From Brachybacterium halotolerans (GTDB lineage Bacteria > Actinomycetota > Actinomycetes > Actinomycetales > Dermabacteraceae): 64,000 nucleotides of DNA. Each line of letters begins with the position of its first letter. Position 1 is the stretch's first letter. The DNA lies in assembly GCF_016623465.1 (NCBI RefSeq), contig NZ_JAEDAJ010000002.1, forward strand, positions 260,093-324,092. The letters are read 5' to 3'. The notes beneath the pieces were generated by a model. The model was not told where the DNA came from and ran no database searches. It saw only the letters and a program-made list of their open reading frames with translations. Position numbers and translations under genes: made by a program. This document shows, one piece after another, positions 7,144 through 15,866 of this stretch.

Positions 7144-8996
7144 TTCGCGACGGCGATCTTCAGGGACTGCCCTTCGTCGGCCGTCGAGGCGCTGCCGTGG
7201 AAGTCGGCGGCGTCCGTGGTCGCGGAGGTCACGCTGCCCTCGAGGTCGAGGACGAGGCCGGAGTAGCGGTTCACCAGGTGATAGGTGCCCGTGCGCTCAC
7301 CGGTGGTCGGGTCGGTGTCGCGCACGACCCACCACTGCTGACCCACGGACGGGTCGGTGCGCTTGCCGTGCTGCTCCCCCGCCGCCTTCGTGGCCTTCAC
7401 CTTCGTGCCCCAGGCGCGCTGCGTCGTCGTCGTGGAGTCCACTCCGAGCAGTGCGCCGCTGCGCGTGTTGGCGATCGTGTACGCGCCGTCGCCCGTCGGG
7501 GCGATCTTCCAGGACGCGCCGGCGTCGGTCCGCTGCGCCGTGCCGACGACCTTCGCCTTCCCCTTCTTCTGCTGGGCCAGCGCGGAGCGCTTCCCGGTGG
7601 AGAGGGTGTACGCCTTCTTCGTCGAGAAGAGGTTCTGGGCCTCGATCGCGGCCTCGTCCTCACTGTCGATCGAGACGTCGAAGTACTCGCCGTCGGACTC
7701 GCCGGTGCAGGAGATCGAGCAGTAGGAGCGGAAGTCCTTGCCGATGATGTTGCCGCTCGTCAGGGACTTGGAGTCCACCATCCACCGGTACCAGGACGAC
7801 CAGTCCTGGTCGTCGCCGGTGCCGATGAGGTGCCACTTCTGGCTCGTGAGGTCGTCCGTGGCGTAGTACTCCTGCGGGCCGGGGCGCGTCGCGCCCTCGG
7901 GCTGGCCGATGTAGAGCCCCAGGTGCGCGTCGTAGCTGATGTTCATGACGAACAGCGGCGAGGTGCCGGGCAGCTCGCCCGCCTTCACCTGGGCGTCGGT
8001 GTTGCCCTTGGTGGTGGGGTCGTAGTCGTCCTCGGGGGCCGTGTACCCGGCGGCGTCGCGGTCGGTGACCGGGGTCAGGTTGGACTCCTTGCCGCCCAGG
8101 CCCTTCTGGGAGAACGAGCCGTCGAAGAACTTGGTCCACGAACCCGGCGCCATCTTCTTCGAGATCGGCGCGCGGGCCACATGGGAGAGGTTCACGTTCT
8201 CCCCGCCCTTGCCCTGCTTCCCGATCACGCGGGAGCCGTAGTAGACGTAGAAGTACCCGGAGGCCGTGTCGACGAACAGGCGCGGATCGCCGTCGCCGTA
8301 GTTGTAGGTGTCCTCGGGGAACTGCTTCTCGTCGCCGCGCTTCGTGGAGTACGGCGAGGTGATGATGTGGTCCTTGATGTCCCACGTCTTCCCGTGGTCC
8401 GTGGAGACGGCGTAGTCCAGGGAGTCGTAGTGCAGGCTGTCGCCGAAGGGGCGCCCGGTGAACTCGTTGTGCACGATGCCGATCCAGTCCCCGGAGTCGG
8501 GGTCGACCCATACGCCCACGAGGTCGCAGAAGTTCTTCTGGCTGTAGGAGCCGGTGGGGTCCTTGCTGGCCTCCTTGCCGGTGGGGCTCTGGTTGCAGCG
8601 CACCGTGGTGTCGTCGTTGCGGTGCTTCGGGTTGTCCGGATCCGCGGCGGCGTTGAGCGCCTTGTCCGCGGTCATGTCGTCGATGGTCGTGCCCTTGTAG
8701 AACAGCCACTCGCGCGGGTCGTCCTTCGCGTAGAGGGCGTGGGCCGACTGCGCGTGGAAGCTGCCGTCGGCGTCGATGAACATCGCGGCGGGTGTGTCGT
8801 CGGGAAAGGCGTAGTCGTGGCGCGCGCCGACGCTGATATCGGCCGACGAGGACGCGGACTGCGAGGTGTCCGAGCCGTCGGCGGCGACGGGGGCTCCGGG
8901 CGCCATCGGTGCGGCCGAGGCGAGGGACGGGGTGGCGATCACGAGCCCGGCGACAGCGGCGGACAGGATCGATGCAGCACGAGATCTGCTGGTCAT
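7137..8996 (-). CDS. Secreted beta-propeller-like protein with C-terminal ricin-type lectin domain
   Basis: The protein has 619 residues. A Sec signal peptide (about 1-30, MTSRSRAASILSAAVAGLVI then ATPSLASAA) indicates secretion. The central part (about 40-440) has propeller-like features, including an Asp-box-like STDHGKTW and GDPRLFVDTASGYFYVYYGS, reminiscent of sialidase or GH43-type folds. I cannot assign an enzyme family. The C-terminal part (about 455-619) looks like a ricin B lectin domain (TGDGAYTIANTRSGALLGV, VGQQWWVV, TYHLVNRYSGLVLDLEGS), so carbohydrate binding is likely. The start ATG at 8996 has AGGA upstream. An extracellular glycan-binding or glycan-cleaving role is inferred. 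HP1 palindromes flank the gene on both sides. Confidence 0.75.
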   Translation of the reverse strand: MTSRSRAASILSAAVAGLVIATPSLASAAPMAPGAPVAADGSDTSQSASSSADISVGARHDYAFPDDTPAAMFIDADGSFHAQSAHALYAKDDPREWLFYKGTTIDDMTADKALNAAADPDNPKHRNDDTTVRCNQSPTGKEASKDPTGSYSQKNFCDLVGVWVDPDSGDWIGIVHNEFTGRPFGDSLHYDSLDYAVSTDHGKTWDIKDHIITSPYSTKRGDEKQFPEDTYNYGDGDPRLFVDTASGYFYVYYGSRVIGKQGKGGENVNLSHVARAPISKKMAPGSWTKFFDGSFSQKGLGGKESNLTPVTDRDAAGYTAPEDDYDPTTKGNTDAQVKAGELPGTSPLFVMNISYDAHLGLYIGQPEGATRPGPQEYYATDDLTSQKWHLIGTGDDQDWSSWYRWMVDSKSLTSGNIIGKDFRSYCSISCTGESDGEYFDVSIDSEDEAAIEAQNLFSTKKAYTLSTGKRSALAQQKKGKAKVVGTAQRTDAGASWKIAPTGDGAYTIANTRSGALLGVDSTTTTQRAWGTKVKATKAAGEQHGKRTDPSVGQQWWVVRDTDPTTGERTGTYHLVNRYSGLVLDLEGSVTSATTDAADFHGSASTADEGQSLKIAVAKG

Positions 8997-9308
8997 GGGG
9001 ATGTCCTGGGGGTGGGGGATGAAGAGGTCGAGATCATGCCGAGGTCCCGAGAGGTGACCCCGGTCACGGCACGACCGTACAGCAAACCGATTGACATCCG
9101 ACGTCCTGCGCGCATTTTCGACTGTCGGTGCGGCTTCGACTGACGGTGCGGCCATGTGCGCAGCGTGCGGGGCCGCCCGTGCTGCCGACCTGAAAGCACG
9201 AGCCCGCGCCGCCCGACGAGAAGTACGAAACGGTTGCCATGGGCGCCCATGACAACCGTTTCGTACTTCTCGAGCGCACGGACACGGCCGATCTCCCGCG
9301 TTGGCCGC
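8997..9308. other. Intergenic region with palindrome
   Basis: This 312-bp gap between sbcC and the lectin gene holds no convincing gene. It contains the HP1 palindrome at 9217-9272 and a moderately AT-richer stretch at about 9065-9140 (aaaccgattgacatccgacg, attttcgactgtcgg) that may carry the lectin gene promoter. Confidence 0.55.
9217..9272. repeat. 56-bp palindromic element, family HP1, copy 2
   Basis: This is nearly identical to copy 1 at 6981. The arms pair at 24 of 25 positions and the centre catgggcgcccatg is itself a perfect palindrome, so the hairpin could extend through the middle. It lies 36 nt past the sbcC stop codon. Confidence 0.85.
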
Positions 9309-12300
9309 TCAGGCGGTGATGGTCGCGGTCGAGGAGCCCGACGGGCCGCGGCGCACGTGGATCTGCTCGGCGATCTGGGCCTTGAGGTCGCCGACGTGGC
9401 TGACGATGCCGATGGTGCGGCCGTGCTGGGAGAGGTGCCCGATCTCGGCGACGACGGTCTCGAGGGTCTGTGGGTCGAGCGAGCCGAAGCCCTCGTCGAT
9501 GAACAGGGTCTCCATGCGCACGCCGCCGGCCTCGCCGGTGACGATGTCGGCCAGTCCCAGGGCGAGGGCGAGGGAGACGAAGAAGGTCTCGCCGCCAGAG
9601 AGGGTCTCGGGCACGCGCGCCTGGTCGGTGCGCCGGTCCATGACCAGCAGGTCCAGACCGGTCTTGCGTGCGCCGCGGGCGCCGTCGTCGCGCAGCAGCT
9701 CGAGGTCGGTGCCGGAGAAGCGGGCGAGACGCGCGTTGGCGGCGTCCACGACGTCCTCGAAGCGCCGCATGAGCACGAAGGTCGACAGCGGGATGCGGCG
9801 GCCGTCGGCGGAGCGGGCGGTGGCAAGGTCGGCGACGCGCACCACCACGCCGGCGCGCTCGCTGATGCCCGTGACCTCGTGCATCGCCCGCTCGAGGGCC
9901 TCGAGGGCGGAGGCCGAGCGCTCGGCGACGGCGCCCAGGCGGGCCGCGACGGCGGAGGCCTCGCGCAGGGCGCTCTGCGCGGCGACGAGCTGCTCGCCGG
10001 CGGTGGAGGCGGCGACGCGGGCAGCCTCGAGCGCCTCGTCGCTGGGGTCGGCATCGGAGACGCCGTCCTCGGCGAGGCCGTCGGCATGGCGCGACTCCTC
10101 GACGGCGCGATGCTGGAGGGAGGCGGTGAGGGTGCGGCGCTCGGCCTCCGGGAGCACGGCCTCGCGCACGGCGGCGTCATCGGCGAGGGCCTCGTAGTCG
10201 GCCACCTGCTGCGCTGTCGGAGCAGACGCTACGGGTGCGGATGCTGCGAGTTCGGACGCCGCCGGTTCGGACCCCGTCGGTTCGGATGCTGCCGGTTCCG
10301 CCTGCTCGCGCAGCGCCGCCCGTGCGGTCTCGCGGGCGGTCTCGGTCTCCTGGCTGAGGCTCGCGGCGCGCGCCGCCTCCTCGGTCGAGGCGCGCAGGGC
10401 CTCGCGCAGGGCGGTCGCGGCGCGGGCGCGGGCCGCGTGGTGGCTGCGGCGCGCGGCGATCGACTCCGCCTCGCCGCGCGCGTCGGCCACGCGGGCGCGA
10501 TCCTTCTCGAGGGCGGCCGACGCCTCCTGCTGCGCGGTCCTCTCCCGTTCGAGGGTGAGGGCCTGCCGGGAGCGTTCGGAGGTGAGCTGCGCGGTGGCCT
10601 CGTCGTGGGCGGAGATCGCGGTCTCCGCCTCGGCGGCCTCGGTCTGCGCGGCCGTGGCCTGCGCGGTGGCCTCGTGGGCGCCCGTGTGCGCGGCCTCGGC
10701 GACGCGGGCGTCGAGGCCGCCGGCGCGCTCGCGCAGGGCCTCGAGCTCGCCCTCGATGACGGCCTTCTTCTGCGCGGCGTCGTGATAGGCGCGCTCGGCC
10801 TGCTGGCGCTGCGCCTCCGCCTGCTCGACCTGCTCGGCGCCGACGGCGTCGTGCGTGGGGGTCGCGGGGTGCGGGTGGTCGGCGGATCCGCAGACGGGGC
10901 ACGGGGCGTCGTCGCCGAGGTCGACGGCGAGCTCGGCGGCGATGCCCGCGAAGCGACGTCGGCGCAGGTCGGACTCGGTCTCGGAGGCGAGGCGCGCGGC
11001 CTCGAGGGTGCTCGCCGCGAGGGTCTCGGCCTGGGTCAGCGCGGTCTGCTGCTGCGCGGCGGCGCGGGCGGCCTGGAGGCGTTCGGCGGCGGCCTTCTCG
11101 GCGAGGCGCGCATCGGCGAGGCCGGCGGCGCGGGTGCGGGCGTCGTCCCGGGCGGCGAGGAGCTCCTGCTTCGCGGCGGGGCGCGCCTCGATGGTCTCGT
11201 CGAGGGCGGCGAGGTCGCGGGCGGCCTGGTCGCTGCGCTCGGCGCGGGCGGTGAGCTGGGCGCCGCGGTGCTCGAGGCCCTCCTCGAGGGAGGCGAGGTC
11301 GGCGAGGGCTCCGGCGCGCGCGGTGTCCTCCTCGGCGGAGGCGGCGAGCGCGGCGGGCGCGTCCTCCCCCGCCAGGAGGTCGGCGATCTCGGGATGCTGG
11401 GCACGGGTGGTCTCGGCGAGGTCCGCCAGGTCCTTCTCGGCCCGGGCGGCCGTGCTCGCGGCCTGGTCGCGGCGGCGCAGCAGCTCGGCGACGGGGCGGG
11501 CGGCCTCGTCGCGGGCGAGGCGGGCGCGGGCCGAGCGGATCTGCGGGGCGGCCGCGTCGAGGCGCGCGCCGAGGGCGTCGAGCTCGCGGCGGCGGTCGCT
11601 GCGCGTGCGCTGGAGGGCGGTCTGCTCCGCGTGGGCGCGGGCGGAGGCCTCGGAGGCCGTCTGGGCGTCGTGGTCCTGCGCGGCGTCGGCCGCGGCCTGC
11701 CGGCTCGCCGCGAGGTGCTCGCGGGCGGCGGCGCCGAGCTCCTCCAGGCGCAGCGCCTCGGCATGGCCCTCGAGCGCGTCGAGCTGCTCGCCCTCGACGC
11801 CGACGGCCTCGACGAAGCGGGCGAGGGAGCGGCCCAGGGAGCCCTTCGCGGCGTCGACCTCGCGCTTGGCCTCCTTGCGCATCTCCTCGAGCTGCTTCTC
11901 GACGTCCTGGTAGATCTCGGTGCCGAACACGCGCTGGAGCACCTGCTGGCGCTCGCCGGTGCCGGCGCGCAGGAAGCGCGCGAACTCGTTCTGGGGCAGC
12001 AGGACGGTCTGCGTGAATTGCTCGCGGCTGAGGCCGACGGCGCGCTGGATCTCGCGGCCCACCTCGTCCAGGCGGTTCGCCAGGGGCTCCGCCGCGCCGG
12101 CCGGGGAGGATGCCGCGCCGGCCGAGGACGCCCCCGCGCCCGCCGTGCTCCCAGTGCCCCTGGTGCCCGAGGCGGAGTCCGCCCCGTCGGCCGCTCCTCC
12201 GGCGATCTCCGCGATCACGCCGGGCAGCAGCTCGGGCGAGCCGAGTCGCCACAGCAGCGCCTTGGCCTGCTGCTTCGTGGTCCCCGTGCCGCGCTTCTTG

Positions 12301-12602
12301 GCGCGCTCGTAGTCGGGCTCGCGGTGGACGCGGAAGATGCCGGCGCTGGTCTCGAACACGAGGTCGACCGCGCTCGGGGAGTCGGAGGCGGCGAACTGGG
12401 AACGGATCCGGTCGCTGCTCGCGCCGCTGCCGGCGACGCTCCCGTACAGGGCGTAGACGATCGCGTCGAGGATCGTGGACTTGCCGGATCCCGTCGGCCC
12501 CTCGAGGAGGAACATGCCGCTCGCGCCGAGCGCGGCGAAGTCGATGTCGACGGCGCCCGCGAAGGGGCCGATCCCGCGCAGGTGCAGGTGGTGGAGCTTC
12601 AC
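9309..12602 (-). CDS. sbcC: SbcC-type AAA/SMC exonuclease subunit
   Basis: SbcC with SbcD forms the Mre11-Rad50-like nuclease that opens hairpins and trims double-strand ends. The protein has 1,097 residues. Walker A is GPTGSGKST (35-43), the zinc-hook motif is CPVCGSADHPHP with Cys568 and Cys571, and the ABC signature is LSGGETF (1001-1007), followed by Walker B LFIDEGFGSLD. Long Ala/Glu/Arg-rich coiled coils lie between. A Pro/Ser-containing segment of repeated EPAAS-like units (about residues 765-800) interrupts the second coil and is unusual. The GTG start overlaps the sbcD stop by 4 bp (GTGA). Palindrome HP1 copy 2 follows the stop. Confidence 0.95.
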   Translation of the reverse strand: MKLHHLHLRGIGPFAGAVDIDFAALGASGMFLLEGPTGSGKSTILDAIVYALYGSVAGSGASSDRIRSQFAASDSPSAVDLVFETSAGIFRVHREPDYERAKKRGTGTTKQQAKALLWRLGSPELLPGVIAEIAGGAADGADSASGTRGTGSTAGAGASSAGAASSPAGAAEPLANRLDEVGREIQRAVGLSREQFTQTVLLPQNEFARFLRAGTGERQQVLQRVFGTEIYQDVEKQLEEMRKEAKREVDAAKGSLGRSLARFVEAVGVEGEQLDALEGHAEALRLEELGAAAREHLAASRQAAADAAQDHDAQTASEASARAHAEQTALQRTRSDRRRELDALGARLDAAAPQIRSARARLARDEAARPVAELLRRRDQAASTAARAEKDLADLAETTRAQHPEIADLLAGEDAPAALAASAEEDTARAGALADLASLEEGLEHRGAQLTARAERSDQAARDLAALDETIEARPAAKQELLAARDDARTRAAGLADARLAEKAAAERLQAARAAAQQQTALTQAETLAASTLEAARLASETESDLRRRRFAGIAAELAVDLGDDAPCPVCGSADHPHPATPTHDAVGAEQVEQAEAQRQQAERAYHDAAQKKAVIEGELEALRERAGGLDARVAEAAHTGAHEATAQATAAQTEAAEAETAISAHDEATAQLTSERSRQALTLERERTAQQEASAALEKDRARVADARGEAESIAARRSHHAARARAATALREALRASTEEAARAASLSQETETARETARAALREQAEPAASEPTGSEPAASELAASAPVASAPTAQQVADYEALADDAAVREAVLPEAERRTLTASLQHRAVEESRHADGLAEDGVSDADPSDEALEAARVAASTAGEQLVAAQSALREASAVAARLGAVAERSASALEALERAMHEVTGISERAGVVVRVADLATARSADGRRIPLSTFVLMRRFEDVVDAANARLARFSGTDLELLRDDGARGARKTGLDLLVMDRRTDQARVPETLSGGETFFVSLALALGLADIVTGEAGGVRMETLFIDEGFGSLDPQTLETVVAEIGHLSQHGRTIGIVSHVGDLKAQIAEQIHVRRGPSGSSTATITA

Positions 12603-13759
12603 GAGGCCTCCTGGCCGCGGGAGCGCACGGTCGTGTACGCCTCGTCCATGACCTCGTGCTCGCGCGCGCTCGGCTCGCCGCCCGTGACGTAGCCCAGGAA
12701 CTCGTCCATGACCTCGAGGGGATCGGCCTCGCGCCGCACCTCGGGTGCGGCCTCGCCGGCCTCGCGGCCCTCGGGCTCGTAGGAGGTGAGCAGCAGGTGC
12801 GGGAAGGCGGCGCGCAGGCGCTCCTGCAGGTGGGCGGGACGGGCGGTGTCGGTGACGGTCGCCTTCACCCAGTCATCCCCGTGCGCACCGGCCTGCGCGA
12901 GCAGGGACTCGAGGTCGCCGCGCAGGGCGGTGAGGCGGCGGGGCACGGGCGTCCCGATGCGCTCGACCTCGACCTCGCCGGGCGCGCCGAGCTCGACGAG
13001 GAGCACGGACTTGCGGTGGTCCTTCTCGGAGAAGGAGAAGGCGAGCGGGGAGCCCGAGTAGCGCGCCGGGGAGCCGACGGACCGCGTGAGGTCCTGACAG
13101 CCGTGCAGGTGGCCGAGGGCCACGTAGTCGAATCCGGCGAGCACGGGCGCCGGGACGGAGTCGACGCCGCCCACGGAGAGGTCCCGTTCGGACTCGCTGG
13201 ACTCGCCGCCGCTGACGAAGGTGTGGGCGAGCACCACGGTGCGGGCCCCGGGATGCTCGGCCGCGCGCTCGCGCACCCGGTCCAGGGCGGCGCGGGTGAC
13301 GGCCTCGTGGCTGCGGCCCAGCGGCTCCTCCCCCTCCGCGACGAGCCGATGGCGGGCCGTGTCCGGCTCGAGATAGGGCAGGCCGAAGAACAGCACCTCG
13401 CCGTGCTCGTCCTCGACGCTCACCGGATGGTCGAGCCCGGGGGTGTCGGTGAGCAGGTGCACGCCCGCGCGCATGAGCTCGCGGCCGAAGCCCAGGCGAT
13501 CCGCGGAATCGTGGTTGCCGGGAGTGAGCACCACGGTCGCGGTCTCCGCGAGGCGCGAGAGGGTGCGCCCGAGCAGCCGGATCGCGGGGATCGGCGGCAC
13601 GGCGCGGTCGTACACGTCGCCGGGGATCACGACCACGTCGACCTCGCGCTCGCGCACCAGATCCACGAGCCAGTCGTAGAAGGCGACCTGGTGTTCGTGC
13701 AGGTCCTCGCCGTGCAGAGTGCGCCCCAGGTGCCAGTCCGAGGTGTGCAGGATCTTCAT
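12599..13759 (-). CDS. sbcD: SbcD-type exonuclease subunit (Mre11-like metallophosphoesterase)
   Basis: This 386-residue protein is the nuclease partner of SbcC. The phosphoesterase motifs are DWHLG (D8, H10), GDVYDR (D48), GNHDSADR (N82, H83, D84), VLAHTFVSG and GHLHGCQ, in the expected order and spacing. A capping domain of about 120 residues follows, ending with EFLGYVTGGEPSAREHEVMDEAY. The ATG at 13759 was chosen because the family begins MKILHTSDWHLG; an AGGCTC stretch overlaps a -10-like TAGGCT 7 nt upstream, so the message may be leaderless. Translation is coupled to sbcC. Confidence 0.95.
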   Translation of the reverse strand: MKILHTSDWHLGRTLHGEDLHEHQVAFYDWLVDLVREREVDVVVIPGDVYDRAVPPIPAIRLLGRTLSRLAETATVVLTPGNHDSADRLGFGRELMRAGVHLLTDTPGLDHPVSVEDEHGEVLFFGLPYLEPDTARHRLVAEGEEPLGRSHEAVTRAALDRVRERAAEHPGARTVVLAHTFVSGGESSESERDLSVGGVDSVPAPVLAGFDYVALGHLHGCQDLTRSVGSPARYSGSPLAFSFSEKDHRKSVLLVELGAPGEVEVERIGTPVPRRLTALRGDLESLLAQAGAHGDDWVKATVTDTARPAHLQERLRAAFPHLLLTSYEPEGREAGEAAPEVRREADPLEVMDEFLGYVTGGEPSAREHEVMDEAYTTVRSRGQEAS

Positions 13760-13766
13760 GGTGCCG

Positions 13767-13772
13767 AGCCTA
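13767..13772 (-). promoter_or_regulatory. Putative -10 element of a leaderless sbcDC promoter
   Basis: TAGGCT on the minus strand lies 7 nt upstream of the sbcD ATG. It would drive the sbcD-sbcC operon. Confidence 0.45.
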
Positions 13773-13955
13773 TGCGGGGACGGGGACATCCGAGGCGCAC
13801 GGACCGGCTGCGGCCGACGGGAGAACCGGGCGGCCTCGGTCGTGCGGGAACCGACGATGCCGCGGCTTCCGGCGCGGGTCCGCCCCGCCGGCGCGGATCC
13901 TCCCTCCGGCACGGCTCGCCTTGAGGCGCTCGGGCGTGGGCGCGAGGATGGCTGC

Positions 13956-14942
13956 ATGACGATCCCTCGACGCGCCCTGCTCTCCGCCGCCGCGATCACA
14001 CCGGGCCTCCTCGCGACCTCCGCGGCCCGCGCCGATCCCGCTGCCGACGCCCATGCCGACGCCGATGCCGACGAGCGCAGAGACGCACGGCGGGATTTCC
14101 GGGGCGCCCTCGCGGACCTCGAGACCGCCCATGACGCCCGGATCGGGGTGAGCGCCCGCGTCGTCGGCGACTCCCGCGCTCTCACCCATCGCGGCCGCGA
14201 GCGCTTCGCCCTCGCCTCCACCGGCAAGGTCCTCACCTCGGCGCTCGTCCTGCGCGAGGCCTCCGAGAAGCGGCTGCAGCAGATCATCCGCTTCACCGCC
14301 GAGGATCTCGAGGAGTACTCCCCCGTCACCGCCGAGCACGTGGACGAGGGGATGCGCCTCATCGACCTCGTCGACGCCGCGCTCACCCGCAGCGACAACA
14401 CGGCCCAGAACCTGCTGTTCAGGGAGCTCGGCGGGCCGCACGCGGTGCAGCGCCGGCTCCGGCACCTCGGCGATCCCGTCACCCGGATCGACCGCACCGA
14501 GCCTGAGCTGAACACCGCGATCCCTGGCGATGCCCGCGACACGACCACGCCCGTCCAGATGGCAACCGATCTGGAGCTTGCGACGCTCGGCCACGGCCAC
14601 GGCCACGGCCACGGCCACGGGCACGGCCACGGGCACGGGCTTGGGCTTGAGCTTGGGCGCAGTGCCCTCGGACGCGACCGCTCGGCGCAGCTGCTCGCGA
14701 TGATGCGCACGAACACGACGGGGGACGCGGCGATCCGCGCGGGCGTCCCGTCGTCCTGGACCGTTGCCGACAAGACGGGCGCCGGCGGCTACGGCACCAG
14801 CAACGACATCGCCGTGATCACCCGCCCGCATGCGGCGCCCCTCGTGCTCGCCGTCTACACGACGGGCCGCACCGAGGACGCCGAGCTGCCGGCGGACCTG
14901 ATCGCCCAGGTCACCCGGCACGTGGTGGACGCCCTGGACTGA
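13956..14942 (+). CDS. Class A beta-lactamase with a histidine-glycine repeat loop
   Basis: This 328-residue serine beta-lactamase hydrolyses beta-lactam antibiotics outside the cytoplasm. A signal peptide with twin arginines (IPRRALLSAAAITPGLLATS) suggests Tat export. Active-site motifs are intact: S88-T-G-K91 (SxxK), S146-D-N148 (SDN), E182-P-E-L-N186 (Omega loop) and K273-T-G275 (KTG). Between the helix ending ATDLELATL and the helix containing RSAQLLAMMRTNTTGDAAIR there is a run of eight His-Gly pairs (213-228) followed by LGLELG, where relatives have a short loop. The run is encoded by a hexanucleotide repeat. A GAGGAT hexamer 6 nt upstream of the ATG may be a leaderless -10. The rest of the fold looks complete. 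Confidence 0.92.
   Translation: MTIPRRALLSAAAITPGLLATSAARADPAADAHADADADERRDARRDFRGALADLETAHDARIGVSARVVGDSRALTHRGRERFALASTGKVLTSALVLREASEKRLQQIIRFTAEDLEEYSPVTAEHVDEGMRLIDLVDAALTRSDNTAQNLLFRELGGPHAVQRRLRHLGDPVTRIDRTEPELNTAIPGDARDTTTPVQMATDLELATLGHGHGHGHGHGHGHGHGLGLELGRSALGRDRSAQLLAMMRTNTTGDAAIRAGVPSSWTVADKTGAGGYGTSNDIAVITRPHAAPLVLAVYTTGRTEDAELPADLIAQVTRHVVDALD
14587..14640 (+). repeat. Hexanucleotide microsatellite coding for (His-Gly)8
   Basis: Eight in-frame units of ggccac or gggcac encode the His-Gly run of the beta-lactamase. Loss or gain of units would keep the reading frame, so loop length may vary between strains. Confidence 0.8.
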
Positions 14943-15018
14943 GTGCCCACCGCGTCGGGCACGACGCCGCCCCGGAGGGCGTGGCACGATCCCTCACACG
15001 GCGCGAGGAGCGAGGTGC

Positions 15019-15806
15019 GTGATGGGGCGGACAGCAGCACCGGGCAGGGACGCCCAGATCGAGGCCTTCCTCGAGGCGTGGAGCGGTCTGCGGCGCGCCG
15101 TCGACGCGCTCCCTGCCGAGGCCTTCGCCCACCCGTCGGGGTGCCGCGGCTGGCTGGTGCGCGACCTCGTCTGCCACCTGGTGATCGACGTGCAGGACGT
15201 GCTCATCACGCTCGCGACCCCGGCGGGGACGGGGGCCGGGGTGCGACCCCGGCCGGGACGAGCGCCGCGACGTCAGCCGGGTCGAGCGGCGCGACGTCGG
15301 CCGACGCGGAGCTGCAGCGTCCCGCGGACTCTGCGGGCTACTGGAGCATCGTGGATGCGCCGACGGGCGAGGACCCGGTTGATGCGCTCATCCCCCGCCT
15401 CGCCGCGGCTTACGAGGATCCCGCCCCGCTCATCTTCCACCTCGACGACCTGGGGTCCGCCGCCGCGCGAGCAGTGCGGGACGCCGATCCGGACCGACTC
15501 GTCGAGACTCAGGGCATGGTGCTGAGCGCGGGGGACTTCGCGGACGCCTACGTGCTCGAGTGGACGCTGCACCACCTGGACCTCGTCGAGGGAACGACGA
15601 GCAGGCCCGGCCCGTCGGCCGCCTCCCTCGCGCGCGCCCGCGGGCTGCTGATCCGGGTCATCACCGGATCGGGCGACGCGCCGCTGATCGATGTCCCCGA
15701 CGCGGACCTGCTGCGGATCCTCACGCGCCGGCGCGACCCGTCGGCCGAGGAGCTCGCGGCCCTCCCTCCCCGGATCGCGCAGGGCCTCCCCTACCCCGTC
15801 GGCTGA
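15019..15806 (+). pseudogene. Frameshifted mycothiol-dependent maleylpyruvate-isomerase-like gene
   Basis: The first part (GTG at 15019, or ATG at 15022) encodes an N-terminal DinB-like domain with RDAQIEAFLEAWSGLRRAVDAL and CRGWLVRDLVCHLVIDVQDVLITLATPAG. The C-terminal part, SAGYWSIVDA through FADAYVLEWTLHHLDLVEG, continues in another frame to 15806. The switch falls at about 15225-15245, in a G-rich run, and fits loss of one base. Together they match the layout of the actinobacterial maleylpyruvate isomerase-like mycothiol-dependent family. It is either a recent pseudogene or a sequencing error in the homopolymer. A strong GAGGAGCGAGG ribosome site precedes the start. The substrate is unknown. 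Confidence 0.75.
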
Positions 15807-15866
15807 GGGAGTCGAGCCGGCGGCGTGCCGGGCCGATGACGCCGGACGGCGACGCCTTCCCGCCCG

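Noticed and set aside
7197..9143. Open frame opposite the lectin gene
   Set aside because: Low-complexity Gly/Val/Leu product without motifs; the secreted lectin protein on the minus strand has a signal peptide and domains.
9156..12692. A 3.5-kb open frame on the plus strand opposite sbcC
   Set aside because: It is a shadow of sbcC in GC-rich DNA. The predicted protein is Gly/Arg/Leu-rich low complexity with no motifs, while the minus strand carries all SbcC motifs.
14587..14640. His-Gly repeat as a CRISPR-like array
   Set aside because: Unit is only 6 bp with no spacers and lies inside a coding gene.
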